Shown: positions 1-7,920 of the stretch, piece by piece | Layout: each line of letters begins with the position of its first letter | How positions within the stretch are numbered: the stretch's first letter is position 1 | Assembly (NCBI RefSeq): GCF_001518015.1 | Contig: NZ_LPUY01000008.1 | Location: 288,447 to 352,446, forward strand | Length of the DNA stretch: 64,000 nucleotides | From: Tritonibacter horizontis | GTDB taxonomy: Bacteria > Pseudomonadota > Alphaproteobacteria > Rhodobacterales > Rhodobacteraceae | Reading direction: 5' to 3' | Notes under the pieces: generated by a model | The model's database searches: none | What the model was told of the DNA's origin: nothing | What the model saw: the letters and a program-made list of their open reading frames with translations, nothing else | Translations under genes and position numbers: made by a program

Positions 1-1
1 C

Positions 2-340
2 GTTCTGTATGGTGGCGACGGTTATGACACCTTGATCGGTGGCGATGGCAACGACCGGTTGTACGGCGGCATCGGCGATGACGACATCTTTGGCGGCGGC
101 GGAGATGACGGCGGCAGCGCGCCACGGGATCGGGCATATTTTGACGGTGATCTTGCCGATTTCAGCTTCCAGACAATGATCTATTTTGACCAGTACCGAG
201 ACGAGGATGTCACCCGTTTGATCGTTACGGATGCGGCAGACGGTGGTGCGGATGGCGTCTATGAAGGTCGCGACCGGTTGGTCGATATAGATTTGCTGGT
301 TTTTGCGGACCAGACCGTAGCGTTCGACGATCTGATCTGA
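2..340 (+). CDS. RTX-type calcium-binding repeat protein, C-terminal fragment
   Basis: Partial gene: the frame is open from base 2, so the N-terminus lies outside the window. The visible 112 residues begin with glycine/aspartate nonapeptides of the GGxGxDxLx type (for example GGDGNDRLY), the calcium-binding beta-roll repeats of RTX proteins, which are usually secreted by type I systems. After about three repeats comes a non-repetitive tail of about 75 residues rich in Asp, Phe and Tyr that ends in LLVFADQTVAFDDL. Such tails often carry the uncleaved type I secretion signal. The catalytic or adhesive part is not visible, so protease, lipase, haemolysin or adhesin cannot be told apart. A hairpin follows the stop. 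Confidence 0.85.
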   Translation, partial: VLYGGDGYDTLIGGDGNDRLYGGIGDDDIFGGGGDDGGSAPRDRAYFDGDLADFSFQTMIYFDQYRDEDVTRLIVTDAADGGADGVYEGRDRLVDIDLLVFADQTVAFDDLI

Positions 341-354
341 GCGAAACGCGCAGG

Positions 355-378
355 TCCCGGCGGGGTGTCTCGCCGGGA
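355..378 (+). terminator. Hairpin after the RTX gene
   Basis: A perfect 8-bp stem (355-362 with 371-378) and 8-base loop starts 14 bases after the RTX stop codon. There is no T-tract; a C-run follows, so intrinsic termination is only possible, not clear. Confidence 0.4.
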
Positions 379-490
379 TGCAGCACGCCCCCCCCCGCAG
401 AGCCGGGGCAACACACTGAACTGACGGAGGGCGCGTCGGTCACCCGTGCGGTTGCGCACGCGGCCCTCGTTGCCAGATCGGGAGCACGGG

Positions 491-2005
491 TTATTCGCCC
501 CTTGGAAACCTGGCGTTTTCTTCGACGACGTTGAGGTCCATGTGATTTCGCATGTAGCGTTCGGAGGCCTTTTGCAGGGGTTGGTAGTCCCAGGGGAAAT
601 ATCCCCCCTGGCGCAGCGCCTCGTAGACGACCCACCTCCGGGCCTGGCTGGCGCGGACATCGGCGTCAAACCGGTCCAGATCCCAACGCGCTGCGGCGAT
701 CTCCTTCAGGGCCGCTTCTGCCTCGGCATGGTTGGCAGAGCCTGCGAGGTTGGTCAGCTCATGTGGGTCGGCCTCCAGGTCAAAGAGCTGATCCGGGTCC
801 AATGCGCACAAGTTCAGTTTGTAGCGTCCCTGCCGGAGCGACACCATCGGCGCATAAGAGGCTTCGGCGGCGTATTCCATCGCAACCGGCGTTGTCCGCA
901 CGCCACCCTGTCCAAGCGGTACGACACTCTCTCCTGCGGTCCAGGGCATCACCTCGTCCATGCTGACGCCCGCCAGATCGCAGAGCGTCGGACAGACATC
1001 CAGGTTGGACACCGGGTCGCTCACCAGACCGGGCGTCATCGAGGGCGCGGCGATCATCATCGGCACGCGGGACGACCCCTCGTAAAAGCTCATCTTGAAC
1101 CACAACCCCCGCTCGCCCAGCATATCGCCATGGTCAGCGACAAAGAGCACGATGGTGTCTTTCTCCTGACGGGTCGCGCGCAGGGCCTCCATCACGTCGC
1201 CGATCTTGTCGTCCAGATAGGAGATGTTGGAGAAATAGGCCCGCCGAGACCGCCGGATATCGTCGTCGGAAATATCAAAGTTGCGCCAGTCGTTGGCATC
1301 AAAGATCCGCTTGGAATGGGCGTCCTGATTGTCATAGCCCAGATCGCCGACGTCAGGCATCAGGTGCTCGCAATCTTCATAGAGATCCCAGTACTTCTTG
1401 CGGGTCACATAGGGATCATGCGGGTGGGTGAAGCTGACAGTCAGGCACCAGGGGCGGGCATCCTTGCCGCGCGCCAGATCGTAGATCTTCTGGGTCGCGT
1501 GAAAGGCGACCTCGTCGTCGAACTCCATCTGGTTGGAGATTTCGGCAATACCAGAACCGGTAACCGAGCCCATGTTGTGATACCACCAGTCGATCCGCTC
1601 GCCCGGCTTGCGATAATCCGGCGTCCAGCCAAAGTCTGGCGGGTAGATATCTGTGGTCAGTCGTTCCTCGAACCCATGCAGCTGGTCCGGCCCGACGAAG
1701 TGCATTTTGCCCGACAGACAGGTGTAATAGCCCGCCCGCCGCAGGTGGTGCGCATAGGTGGGAATGGAGGACGCGAATTCAGCAGCGTTGTCGTAAACGC
1801 CGGTGGCAGAGGGCAGCTGACCGGACATGAAACTGGCCCGCCCCGGCGCGCAGAGCGGGCTGGCGGTGTAGCAATTCCTGAACCGCGTCGAGCGCTCCGC
1901 CAGCGCCTTGATATTGGGCGCATGCAGCCACTCCGCAGGGCCGTCCGGGAACAAGGTTCCGTTCAACTGGTCAACCATGATGATCAATATGTTCGGCGTT
2001 GGCAT
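491..2005 (-). CDS. betC: Choline-sulfatase
   Basis: Hydrolyses choline-O-sulfate to choline and sulfate in the cytoplasm, supplying choline for glycine betaine synthesis. The 504-residue protein has the usual length for this enzyme. It starts with the sulfatase metal-binding strand (NILIIMVDQ, Asp12). It has the C-x-P-x-R signature LCAPGR with Cys52, the residue converted to formylglycine. A later VADHGD motif supplies further metal ligands. The C-terminal tail (NHMDLNVVEENARFPRG) is typical of the choline-sulfatase branch rather than generic arylsulfatases. The start is the ATG at 2005. There is no signal peptide, as expected for BetC. Divergent from the GGDEF/EAL gene; a BetI-like palindrome lies about 145 bp upstream. 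No betABI genes are in the window. Confidence 0.9.
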   Translation of the reverse strand: MPTPNILIIMVDQLNGTLFPDGPAEWLHAPNIKALAERSTRFRNCYTASPLCAPGRASFMSGQLPSATGVYDNAAEFASSIPTYAHHLRRAGYYTCLSGKMHFVGPDQLHGFEERLTTDIYPPDFGWTPDYRKPGERIDWWYHNMGSVTGSGIAEISNQMEFDDEVAFHATQKIYDLARGKDARPWCLTVSFTHPHDPYVTRKKYWDLYEDCEHLMPDVGDLGYDNQDAHSKRIFDANDWRNFDISDDDIRRSRRAYFSNISYLDDKIGDVMEALRATRQEKDTIVLFVADHGDMLGERGLWFKMSFYEGSSRVPMMIAAPSMTPGLVSDPVSNLDVCPTLCDLAGVSMDEVMPWTAGESVVPLGQGGVRTTPVAMEYAAEASYAPMVSLRQGRYKLNLCALDPDQLFDLEADPHELTNLAGSANHAEAEAALKEIAAARWDLDRFDADVRASQARRWVVYEALRQGGYFPWDYQPLQKASERYMRNHMDLNVVEENARFPRGE

Positions 2006-2148
2006 GCGAGACCTTCCAGATTTTTCGGTCGTTCCGAGACGTCAGGGAAACGAGGTATTTGGTTCGCCGGGCGTCTCGCGCTGGAAATTGTCAGCTATCG
2101 GCGTCGAGAGGCAAGCTGAACGTGGTCGTTGAAACGTACATCTAGTGT

Positions 2149-2170
2149 TTATTGATTGATCAGTCAATAA
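2149..2170. promoter_or_regulatory. Candidate BetI operator upstream of betC
   Basis: A 22-bp near-perfect palindrome: arms TTATTGA (2149-2155) and TCAATAA (2164-2170) around a TGATCA core, with one non-matching symmetric pair. From general knowledge, BetI operators in proteobacteria are AT-rich palindromes built on TTGATTGA/TCAATCAA-like arms, and this site fits. Its position in front of betC suggests choline-dependent repression. The regulator itself is not in the window. Confidence 0.5.
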
Positions 2171-2257
2171 TAATTCAACACCGCGCCCACCGTTCCAGCG
2201 CAAGCCTTCAGGTCAATTTCCTGACGTCTAAGCGGTCATAAAAAATACGAAAGTGCA

Positions 2258-2305
2258 GACTGCGAAAAGGAAAGAAATCAATAAAATAGCTGAACTTTCG
2301 CAGTC
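2258..2305. repeat. 10-bp inverted repeat upstream of the GGDEF-EAL gene
   Basis: GACTGCGAAA at 2258-2267 is repeated as its exact complement TTTCGCAGTC at 2296-2305, separated by 28 AT-rich bases. It may be a regulator site with two distant half sites or an RNA hairpin in the leader. Confidence 0.5.
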
Positions 2306-2381
2306 AGGATCAAGCTATGATTGACAGACCCTCCCGGCTTGTTAAGCTTTGTTAACCTTAGCTTGGCGGGGGGAGGAGATC

Positions 2382-4397
2382 ATGCGGCGCTTCTGGAAGC
2401 GGAGATCACGAGAAATTGCCGATTTCTCACTTCGATCTTTCGCTGTCAGTTTGCCGGTTGGTCTCTCGGCTCAGGCTGGACACGCGCAATTTTCAAACAG
2501 GCTGGACACGCAGACGGAGCAGTTCGATGACGCTGTGCCGCATCCGCCTTCCTTTGCCTCTCAGTCTTCGTTTGACGAGGCGTTTCTGTCGCCGCTGCCT
2601 GCTGCTGTGAACCTTCTGTATGTCTTTTGTGCGGGAGTGTTTCTGTTCTTTCTGATCGCCGAGGTTTTAAAGCGCATCCGCCGCGTCCGGATGAAACCCG
2701 CTGCCATATCCGAAGGGGCTGGCCTGTCGCCGGAGGATCTCAAAAGCGTTGCGCTTCTGGATGCCGAGGCGCGGGTGATCGACGCCAATCCACGGTTCCA
2801 GAAGGATGTTGATCTGAACCTGTCGCAAATCCTTGGGCGACCCATTTGGGCGTTGCACAAAATGGGGTTTGGAAAGGCGTTCTGGGAAGGGGTCCTGGTC
2901 GAGGCGAAATCCTCTGGATCCTGGTCGGGAGAGACCCGCACGCTTGACCCCAGTGGCGCGGCAGAAGCGCATGTGATCCTGGTCACCGCGCGCAAAGACG
3001 CAGACCAGACTGCGACTTACGAATTTCATTCTCAACGCCAGAAAAAGCCGGAAGCCGGGGCCGAGTTTAACCGCAAGCCGAGCCTGCATGCCAGCAGTCA
3101 GGCCGTGTTGCCAAATCGGCAGGCGATGAACGCCGAAATCGACAGTGCCATCGCGCGCGCGCAATCCACCAATAGATCTCTGGCGCTTATGGTCATTGAT
3201 CTGGACCGGTTTCGGGACATAAACGCGATTTTTGGCGATGAGGTCGGCGATCAGGTGCTCGCGCGTCTGGCCCGCAGCCTGCGTTCGATCGCCCGGCCGA
3301 ACCTCAAGGTCGGGCGCATCGGTGATGATGAATTCATCCTGCTGGTCGAACATGTGTCCGATCCCAGCCTGCTCAGCCAATTGGCCGAGGAGGTCGCCAC
3401 CGCGCTGAGCGAGGATGTGGCTGTCGATGGATTGGCCTGTCGGCTGAGCGCCAGTATTGGAATTGCTCAGTTTCCCAAGGATGGCATTTGCCGTCGCAGT
3501 CTGATGCAGGCCGCCGAGGCGTCGCTTTGTCATGCCAAGACAGCGGGTCGTGGGCAGGTTTCCTTTTATGCGGAGGCAATGGAGCAGCGCAGCGAGAAAA
3601 GCGCGCAGTTGGTCAATGACCTGCAACGCGGGATCGCGGCGGGTGAGCTGACCATGTACTACCAGCCGCAGGTTGACCTGCGCACCGGCCAATGTGTCGG
3701 TGCCGAAGCCCTGCTGCGTTGGCAGCACCCGACCAAGGGGCTGTTGCTGCCGGGGGGATTTGTGCCGCTGGCGATGGACGTCGGGCTTGCCGCCGCAATT
3801 GATCAATTCGTGATGAAAGAGGTCTGCGCCCAGATCGGCCGTTGGACAGACCGGGGCTACACCCCGATGAAGATTTCGGTGAACATGTCGGCGATCTCGC
3901 TGCTGAGCCCGGACTTTGCGACCGATCTGAAAACGGCAACGGCGCGTCACGGTGTCGATCCGCACAGCCTCGAAATCGAAATTTTGGAAAGCACAATTTT
4001 CCCGAGGATGAACGCGTCGTTTGAGCTGATCCGCGAATTGCATGAGATCGGCATCAGTCTGGCAATCGACGACTTTGGCACCGGATATTCTTCTTTGTCA
4101 TTGTTGAAGGATCTGCCGATTGGTCGGCTTAAACTGGACCGCCGGTTCATCACGAACCTGCCCCACAATGTCAAAGATGACCGCATCGTTGCCGCGGTTG
4201 TCGCGATGGGCCGCAGCCTTGGCATTGATGTCATTGCCGAAGGTGTCGAGACCCGGACCCAGGAAAGCCGATTGATCGCCTTGGGCTGTACCGAAGCGCA
4301 GGGGTTTCTCTACAGCCGACCGATTTCGGCCGATGATCTGTCGATCCATTGGATGAAAGGCTCCGTTCCAAACGCCTGTGTCGGGGCCACGACCTGA
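2382..4397 (+). CDS. Membrane-anchored GGDEF-EAL cyclic-di-GMP protein
   Basis: Probable c-di-GMP phosphodiesterase of 671 residues. A basic N-terminus is followed by a strong transmembrane helix (about residues 74-95), a PAS-like segment (about 110-220), a GGDEF domain (about 240-400) and an EAL domain (about 410-660). The GGDEF active-site loop reads GDDEF (around residue 313), so cyclase activity is doubtful though not excluded. The EAL domain keeps EALLRW, SVNMSA, EILEST, DDFGTGYSS, LKLD and AEGVET, the metal- and substrate-binding set of active phosphodiesterases. Start chosen at ATG 2382, directly behind GGGAGGAG; an in-frame TTG at 2349 has no such site. Transcribed alone, divergent from betC. 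Its role in motility or surface switching is inferred from the family. Confidence 0.88.
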   Translation: MRRFWKRRSREIADFSLRSFAVSLPVGLSAQAGHAQFSNRLDTQTEQFDDAVPHPPSFASQSSFDEAFLSPLPAAVNLLYVFCAGVFLFFLIAEVLKRIRRVRMKPAAISEGAGLSPEDLKSVALLDAEARVIDANPRFQKDVDLNLSQILGRPIWALHKMGFGKAFWEGVLVEAKSSGSWSGETRTLDPSGAAEAHVILVTARKDADQTATYEFHSQRQKKPEAGAEFNRKPSLHASSQAVLPNRQAMNAEIDSAIARAQSTNRSLALMVIDLDRFRDINAIFGDEVGDQVLARLARSLRSIARPNLKVGRIGDDEFILLVEHVSDPSLLSQLAEEVATALSEDVAVDGLACRLSASIGIAQFPKDGICRRSLMQAAEASLCHAKTAGRGQVSFYAEAMEQRSEKSAQLVNDLQRGIAAGELTMYYQPQVDLRTGQCVGAEALLRWQHPTKGLLLPGGFVPLAMDVGLAAAIDQFVMKEVCAQIGRWTDRGYTPMKISVNMSAISLLSPDFATDLKTATARHGVDPHSLEIEILESTIFPRMNASFELIRELHEIGISLAIDDFGTGYSSLSLLKDLPIGRLKLDRRFITNLPHNVKDDRIVAAVVAMGRSLGIDVIAEGVETRTQESRLIALGCTEAQGFLYSRPISADDLSIHWMKGSVPNACVGATT

Positions 4398-4622
4398 CCC
4401 GTGCCGGATCAATGACTTCCACGATTGCGCGCGTCACAAAATTGCATCCTGTCTTCCGTTGATAGTTACAAAAGCGTCTAATAGCCCTGAGCACGGGAGC
4501 CTTGCCAAACCTGCGTTTGTCCGGATGGGGTCTGCCCCAAAATCGGGCAAGACATTCCAGTGACATAGGATATGGTTGGCGCGGAGGAGCTGCAAAGGTT
4601 CCCGGTCAAAGGGAGGAAATGC

Positions 4623-5669
4623 ATGACCAGTCGCAGAACAATTCTTGGTGCCGCAGCGGCGCTGGCGGTGTCAACCATGGGCGTGCTGCCCGTCGCGGCG
4701 CAGGAGGTGACACTGAAGATGCACCAGTTCCTGCCCGCCCAGGCGAATGTGCCCAAGCTGATCCTTGATGTCTGGGCTGACAAGGTCGAAGACGCATCGG
4801 GTGATCGCATTCAGATCGACCGTTACCCGTCGATGCAATTGGGGGGCAAGCCGCCAGAACTCATCGATCAGGTTCAGGACGGGGTTGCGGATATCGTCTG
4901 GACCGTTGTCGGCTACACACCCGGACGGTTTCCTTCGACCGAAGTTTTCGAACTTCCCTTCCTGATGACCAACGCCCGGGCGCATAGCCATGCCTACTGG
5001 GACATGATGGAAGCGCATTGGCTGGATACGGAATTCAAGGATTTCAAAATCCTGGCAGGCTGGGTGCATGGTCCGGGCATGTTCCATACCTCGGACCCGG
5101 TGGAGACGCCCGAGGATCTTGAGGGGATGAAAATTCGCGGCGGCTCCCGGTCGGTCAACGCGCTGCTGACAGAGCTGGGGGCCACGCCCGTCGGCATGCC
5201 GGTTCCAGCCATCCCGGAGGCGATGTCCAAGGGTGTGATCGACGGCACCACCATTCCATGGGAGGTCACCACCTCGCTCAAGGTGCCAGAACTCGTCGAG
5301 AACCACACCGAATTCGAGGGGCGCGCCCTTTACACGCTCACGTTTGTGCTGGCGATGAACAAGGACAAGTATGACAGCCTGCCTGACGATCTCAAGCAGG
5401 TGATCGACGACAATTCCGGTTTGGAGATGTCTGTCTTTGCCGGTGGCACGATGGCGGATGCGGACCTGCCCGCGCGTGAAAATGCGCTGGATCTGGGCAA
5501 CAATGTAATCAGCCTCAGCGAAGAGCAAACAGCCGTTTGGCGCGAACGCGCGCAGCCAATCTATGACCAGTGGCTGGCCGATATGACTGAACGCGGCATC
5601 GATGGGCAGGCGCTTCTGGACGAAGCCAACATGCTGATCGAAAAATACACACCGCAGTATCAGAACTGA
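4623..5669 (+). CDS. dctP: TRAP transporter solute-binding protein (DctP family)
   Basis: Periplasmic binding protein that captures a carboxylate-type solute and passes it to the DctQM permease. 348 residues, normal for the family. The N-terminus SRRTILGAAAALAV with cleavage near AAQ is a signal peptide, and the twin arginine makes Tat export possible. The DctP hallmark segment GMKIRGGSR contains the arginine that normally binds the substrate carboxylate, and GVIDGTTIPWEV follows. Start ATG 4623 is preceded by AAAGGGAGG; an upstream in-frame start at 4572 would put extra residues before the signal peptide. First gene of dctPQM. The substrate cannot be read from sequence. Confidence 0.92.
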   Translation: MTSRRTILGAAAALAVSTMGVLPVAAQEVTLKMHQFLPAQANVPKLILDVWADKVEDASGDRIQIDRYPSMQLGGKPPELIDQVQDGVADIVWTVVGYTPGRFPSTEVFELPFLMTNARAHSHAYWDMMEAHWLDTEFKDFKILAGWVHGPGMFHTSDPVETPEDLEGMKIRGGSRSVNALLTELGATPVGMPVPAIPEAMSKGVIDGTTIPWEVTTSLKVPELVENHTEFEGRALYTLTFVLAMNKDKYDSLPDDLKQVIDDNSGLEMSVFAGGTMADADLPARENALDLGNNVISLSEEQTAVWRERAQPIYDQWLADMTERGIDGQALLDEANMLIEKYTPQYQN

Positions 5670-5683
5670 TCGACACCTCCATT

Positions 5684-5721
5684 GACGGGGCCCGCCTTGC
5701 CTGAGCAGCGCGGGCCCCGTC
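5684..5721 (+). terminator. Intercistronic hairpin between dctP and dctQ
   Basis: Perfect 12-bp GC-rich stem (5684-5695 with 5710-5721), 14-base loop, no T-tract, placed 15 bases after the dctP stop. Such structures between binding-protein and permease genes commonly protect the upstream mRNA or partly stop transcription, giving more DctP than DctQM. Confidence 0.65.
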
Positions 5722-5760
5722 GCATGCAAGGATACTGAGATTACAAAGGTGGGCAAAGGC

Positions 5761-6345
5761 ATGCACAACTACATGACCGCGCTGGCACGGACCCTGGCGA
5801 TGATCGGATGCGCCGTGCTGACGCTGCTGATACTTCTGACCTGTGTCTCTATCGCCGGGCGACTGCTGAACGGCGTTTTCCACAGCGACTGGATGGAAGC
5901 GACCATGCCGCAGCTCGCCGATTGGCTTGCGGCCCGTATCGGCCCTGTGAACGGTGACTTCGAGCTGGTCGAAGCAGGGGTCGCCTTTGCCATCTTTTCG
6001 TTCATTCCGCTGTGCCAGATCACCGCGGGGCATGCGTCGGTCGATGTCTTTGTCACCAACCTGTCTCCCCGTGTGAACCGGCTGTTGAGGATGGGCACCG
6101 AGATCGTTTTTGCGCTGGTGCTATTGCTGATTGCATGGCGGTTGGCGGCTGGCACGTTGAGCAAGTTTCAAAACGGAGAGACCTCTTTCCTTCTCGAATT
6201 TCCCGTGTGGTGGGCCTATGCCGCCAGCCTGGTGGCCGCTGTGGTTGCAGCGATTGTCGGGGTCTATATGGCATGGGTCCGCAGTTATGAGGCGTTCACA
6301 GGCGAAATACGGATCTGGGACGGTGTCGAGGAGACCAAGTCATGA
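5761..6345 (+). CDS. dctQ: TRAP transporter small permease (DctQ family)
   Basis: Small integral membrane subunit that pairs with DctM in the tripartite sodium-coupled transporter. 194 residues with four hydrophobic segments (about 10-35, 65-90, 105-130 and 150-175), the standard DctQ topology. It is slightly longer than typical because of the loop between segments 1 and 2. Start ATG 5761 is favoured; a GTG at 5749 in the same frame is possible. The stop codon overlaps the dctM start as ATGA, indicating translational coupling. Confidence 0.88.
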   Translation: MHNYMTALARTLAMIGCAVLTLLILLTCVSIAGRLLNGVFHSDWMEATMPQLADWLAARIGPVNGDFELVEAGVAFAIFSFIPLCQITAGHASVDVFVTNLSPRVNRLLRMGTEIVFALVLLLIAWRLAAGTLSKFQNGETSFLLEFPVWWAYAASLVAAVVAAIVGVYMAWVRSYEAFTGEIRIWDGVEETKS

Positions 6346-7847
6346 GCGCGCTTGAAATCGGCATCTGGTCGTTCCCGGTTCTTATGGCACTGATCTTTAT
6401 CCGCGTGCCGATCGGGCTGGCCATGTTCCTGGTCGGCCTCGGCGGGCTGGTGATGGTCACCGGCGATACTGTCGTCGCCTTTGGGCGCCTGAAACACGAA
6501 ACCTATTCCACGTTTTCATCCTACTCGCTGTCGATCATCCCCATGTTCTTTTTGATGGGGCAGTTCGCGACGCTGGGCGGCATGTCTTCTGCCCTGTTCA
6601 AGGCCGCGGAAGGTTTCATCGGCCATCGCAAGGGCGGTGTGGCCATGGCCGCCATTGGCGCCTGTGCCGGCTTTGGCGCGATCTGCGGTTCCTCTCTTGC
6701 GACGGCTGCCACCATGGGGCGCGTGGCGCTGCCAGAGTTGAAAAACTACGGCTATGCCAGCGGATTTTCCACGGCGACCCTTGCCGCCGGCGGGACGCTC
6801 GGCATCCTGATCCCGCCATCCGTGGTGCTGGTGATCTACGCCATCCTGACTGAACAGAACATCGCCAAGCTTTTCCTCGCGGCCTTCATTCCGGGCATTC
6901 TGGCGGCCATCGGCTATGTGATCGCCATCTCCGTCTACGTCCGCCTCTTTCCCGAAAGCGCGGGCACGCGATCTGCGATCCCCTGGCGCCAGCGGTTCGC
7001 GCTGTTGATCGCGGTCTGGCCGGTGCTGCTGGTGTTCGGACTTGTCGTTGGCGGCATCTATGCGGGCTGGTTCACCCCAACCGAAGGTGCGGCCGTCGGC
7101 GCACTCGGAACCGGATTGATCGCCTTCCTGAACGGTGGCCTGACGCGCAGGTCCATGACGGAAAGCTTCATGATCACGGCCCGATCAACTGCCATGATCT
7201 TCTTTATCGTTCTGGGGGCAGGCTTTTACAACGGCTTCCTCGCGCTGACCCAGGTCCCGCAGGAACTTGCAAATTTCGTCGTGGGGCAGGGCCTCAGCCC
7301 CTGGGTGGTGCTGGCGCTGATCCTGGTGTTTTACTTGCTGCTTGGCTGTCTGATGGACAGCCTGTCGATGATCCTCCTGACAATCCCGATCTTTTATCCG
7401 GTGATTTCAGCGATGGACTTCGGGTTGGTGTCGCTGCCCGCGATGCAGGCCGACGCGGCGATGGAGGTGCTCCGTCTGGGCGTGCCAGAGGGGATGGGGG
7501 CCGAGATGCTGGCGTCCATTCAGGACGCGATCGCAACCGGCAGTGAACTCACCCGCGACCAGATGAAAGAGCTCGGTATCCGTGTCACCCGTGGCATCGC
7601 CAACCGGCTGGAAACGGAATACGTCGCGATCTGGTTCGGTATTCTCACGTTGATCGTCGTCGAGGTCGGGCTGATTACGCCCCCTGTCGGTATGAACCTC
7701 TTTGTCATCAATGCGATGGATCCAAAGTCACGAATGGTCGACACCTACAAAGCGGTGATGTTCTTTGTCGCCTCGGACCTGTTGCGGGTTATCCTGCTGG
7801 TGCTGTTCCCCGTGATCACGCTGTTGCCGCTGATGTGGCTCTACTGA
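6342..7847 (+). CDS. dctM: TRAP transporter large permease (DctM family) with an insertion
   Basis: Twelve-helix transport subunit of the TRAP system. Family features: GGMSSALFKAAEGFIGHRKGG near the N-terminus, the CAGFGAICGSSLATAATMG motif, a LIPPSVVLVIYA helix hairpin and a late GLITPPVGMNLFVI repeat. The protein is 501 residues, whereas typical DctM is about 425-440. The excess is a hydrophilic, charged block of about 65 residues (about 361-426, bases 7424-7620) between the helix ending YPVISAMDFG and the one beginning EYVAIWFG. Couples to dctQ by a 4-base overlap. A bidirectional terminator follows. Confidence 0.9.
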   Translation: MSALEIGIWSFPVLMALIFIRVPIGLAMFLVGLGGLVMVTGDTVVAFGRLKHETYSTFSSYSLSIIPMFFLMGQFATLGGMSSALFKAAEGFIGHRKGGVAMAAIGACAGFGAICGSSLATAATMGRVALPELKNYGYASGFSTATLAAGGTLGILIPPSVVLVIYAILTEQNIAKLFLAAFIPGILAAIGYVIAISVYVRLFPESAGTRSAIPWRQRFALLIAVWPVLLVFGLVVGGIYAGWFTPTEGAAVGALGTGLIAFLNGGLTRRSMTESFMITARSTAMIFFIVLGAGFYNGFLALTQVPQELANFVVGQGLSPWVVLALILVFYLLLGCLMDSLSMILLTIPIFYPVISAMDFGLVSLPAMQADAAMEVLRLGVPEGMGAEMLASIQDAIATGSELTRDQMKELGIRVTRGIANRLETEYVAIWFGILTLIVVEVGLITPPVGMNLFVINAMDPKSRMVDTYKAVMFFVASDLLRVILLVLFPVITLLPLMWLY

Positions 7848-7865
7848 CGCCATCGCGCAAAAAGA

Positions 7866-7895
7866 AAACGCGCAGAACCAGCGGTCTGCGCGTTT
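7866..7895. terminator. Bidirectional terminator between dctM and the LacI-type gene
   Basis: Perfect 11-bp stem (7866-7876 with 7885-7895), 8-base loop. The stem has AAA on its left and TTT on its right edge, so it can serve the rightward TRAP operon and the leftward regulator gene. Confidence 0.75.
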
Positions 7896-7920
7896 CACAT
7901 CCTGCGGACCAACGCCCCGC

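Larger units (their letters stand above)
2006..2381. other. Divergent intergenic region betC / GGDEF-EAL gene
   Basis: 376 bases with no gene. It is clearly more AT-rich than its surroundings. It holds the BetI-like palindrome (2149-2170), a 10-bp inverted repeat (2258-2267 and 2296-2305) and two TTGTTAA direct repeats one helical turn apart (2339-2345, 2349-2355). It should contain the promoters of both flanking genes; I could not fix their -35/-10 boxes with confidence. Confidence 0.6.

Noticed and set aside
446..2119. Long plus-strand open frame opposite betC
   Set aside because: Antisense shadow of the sulfatase; no domain, no ribosome site.
4398..4622. LacI-type operator before dctP
   Set aside because: I looked for a CG-centred palindrome typical of LacI operators and found none that was convincing.
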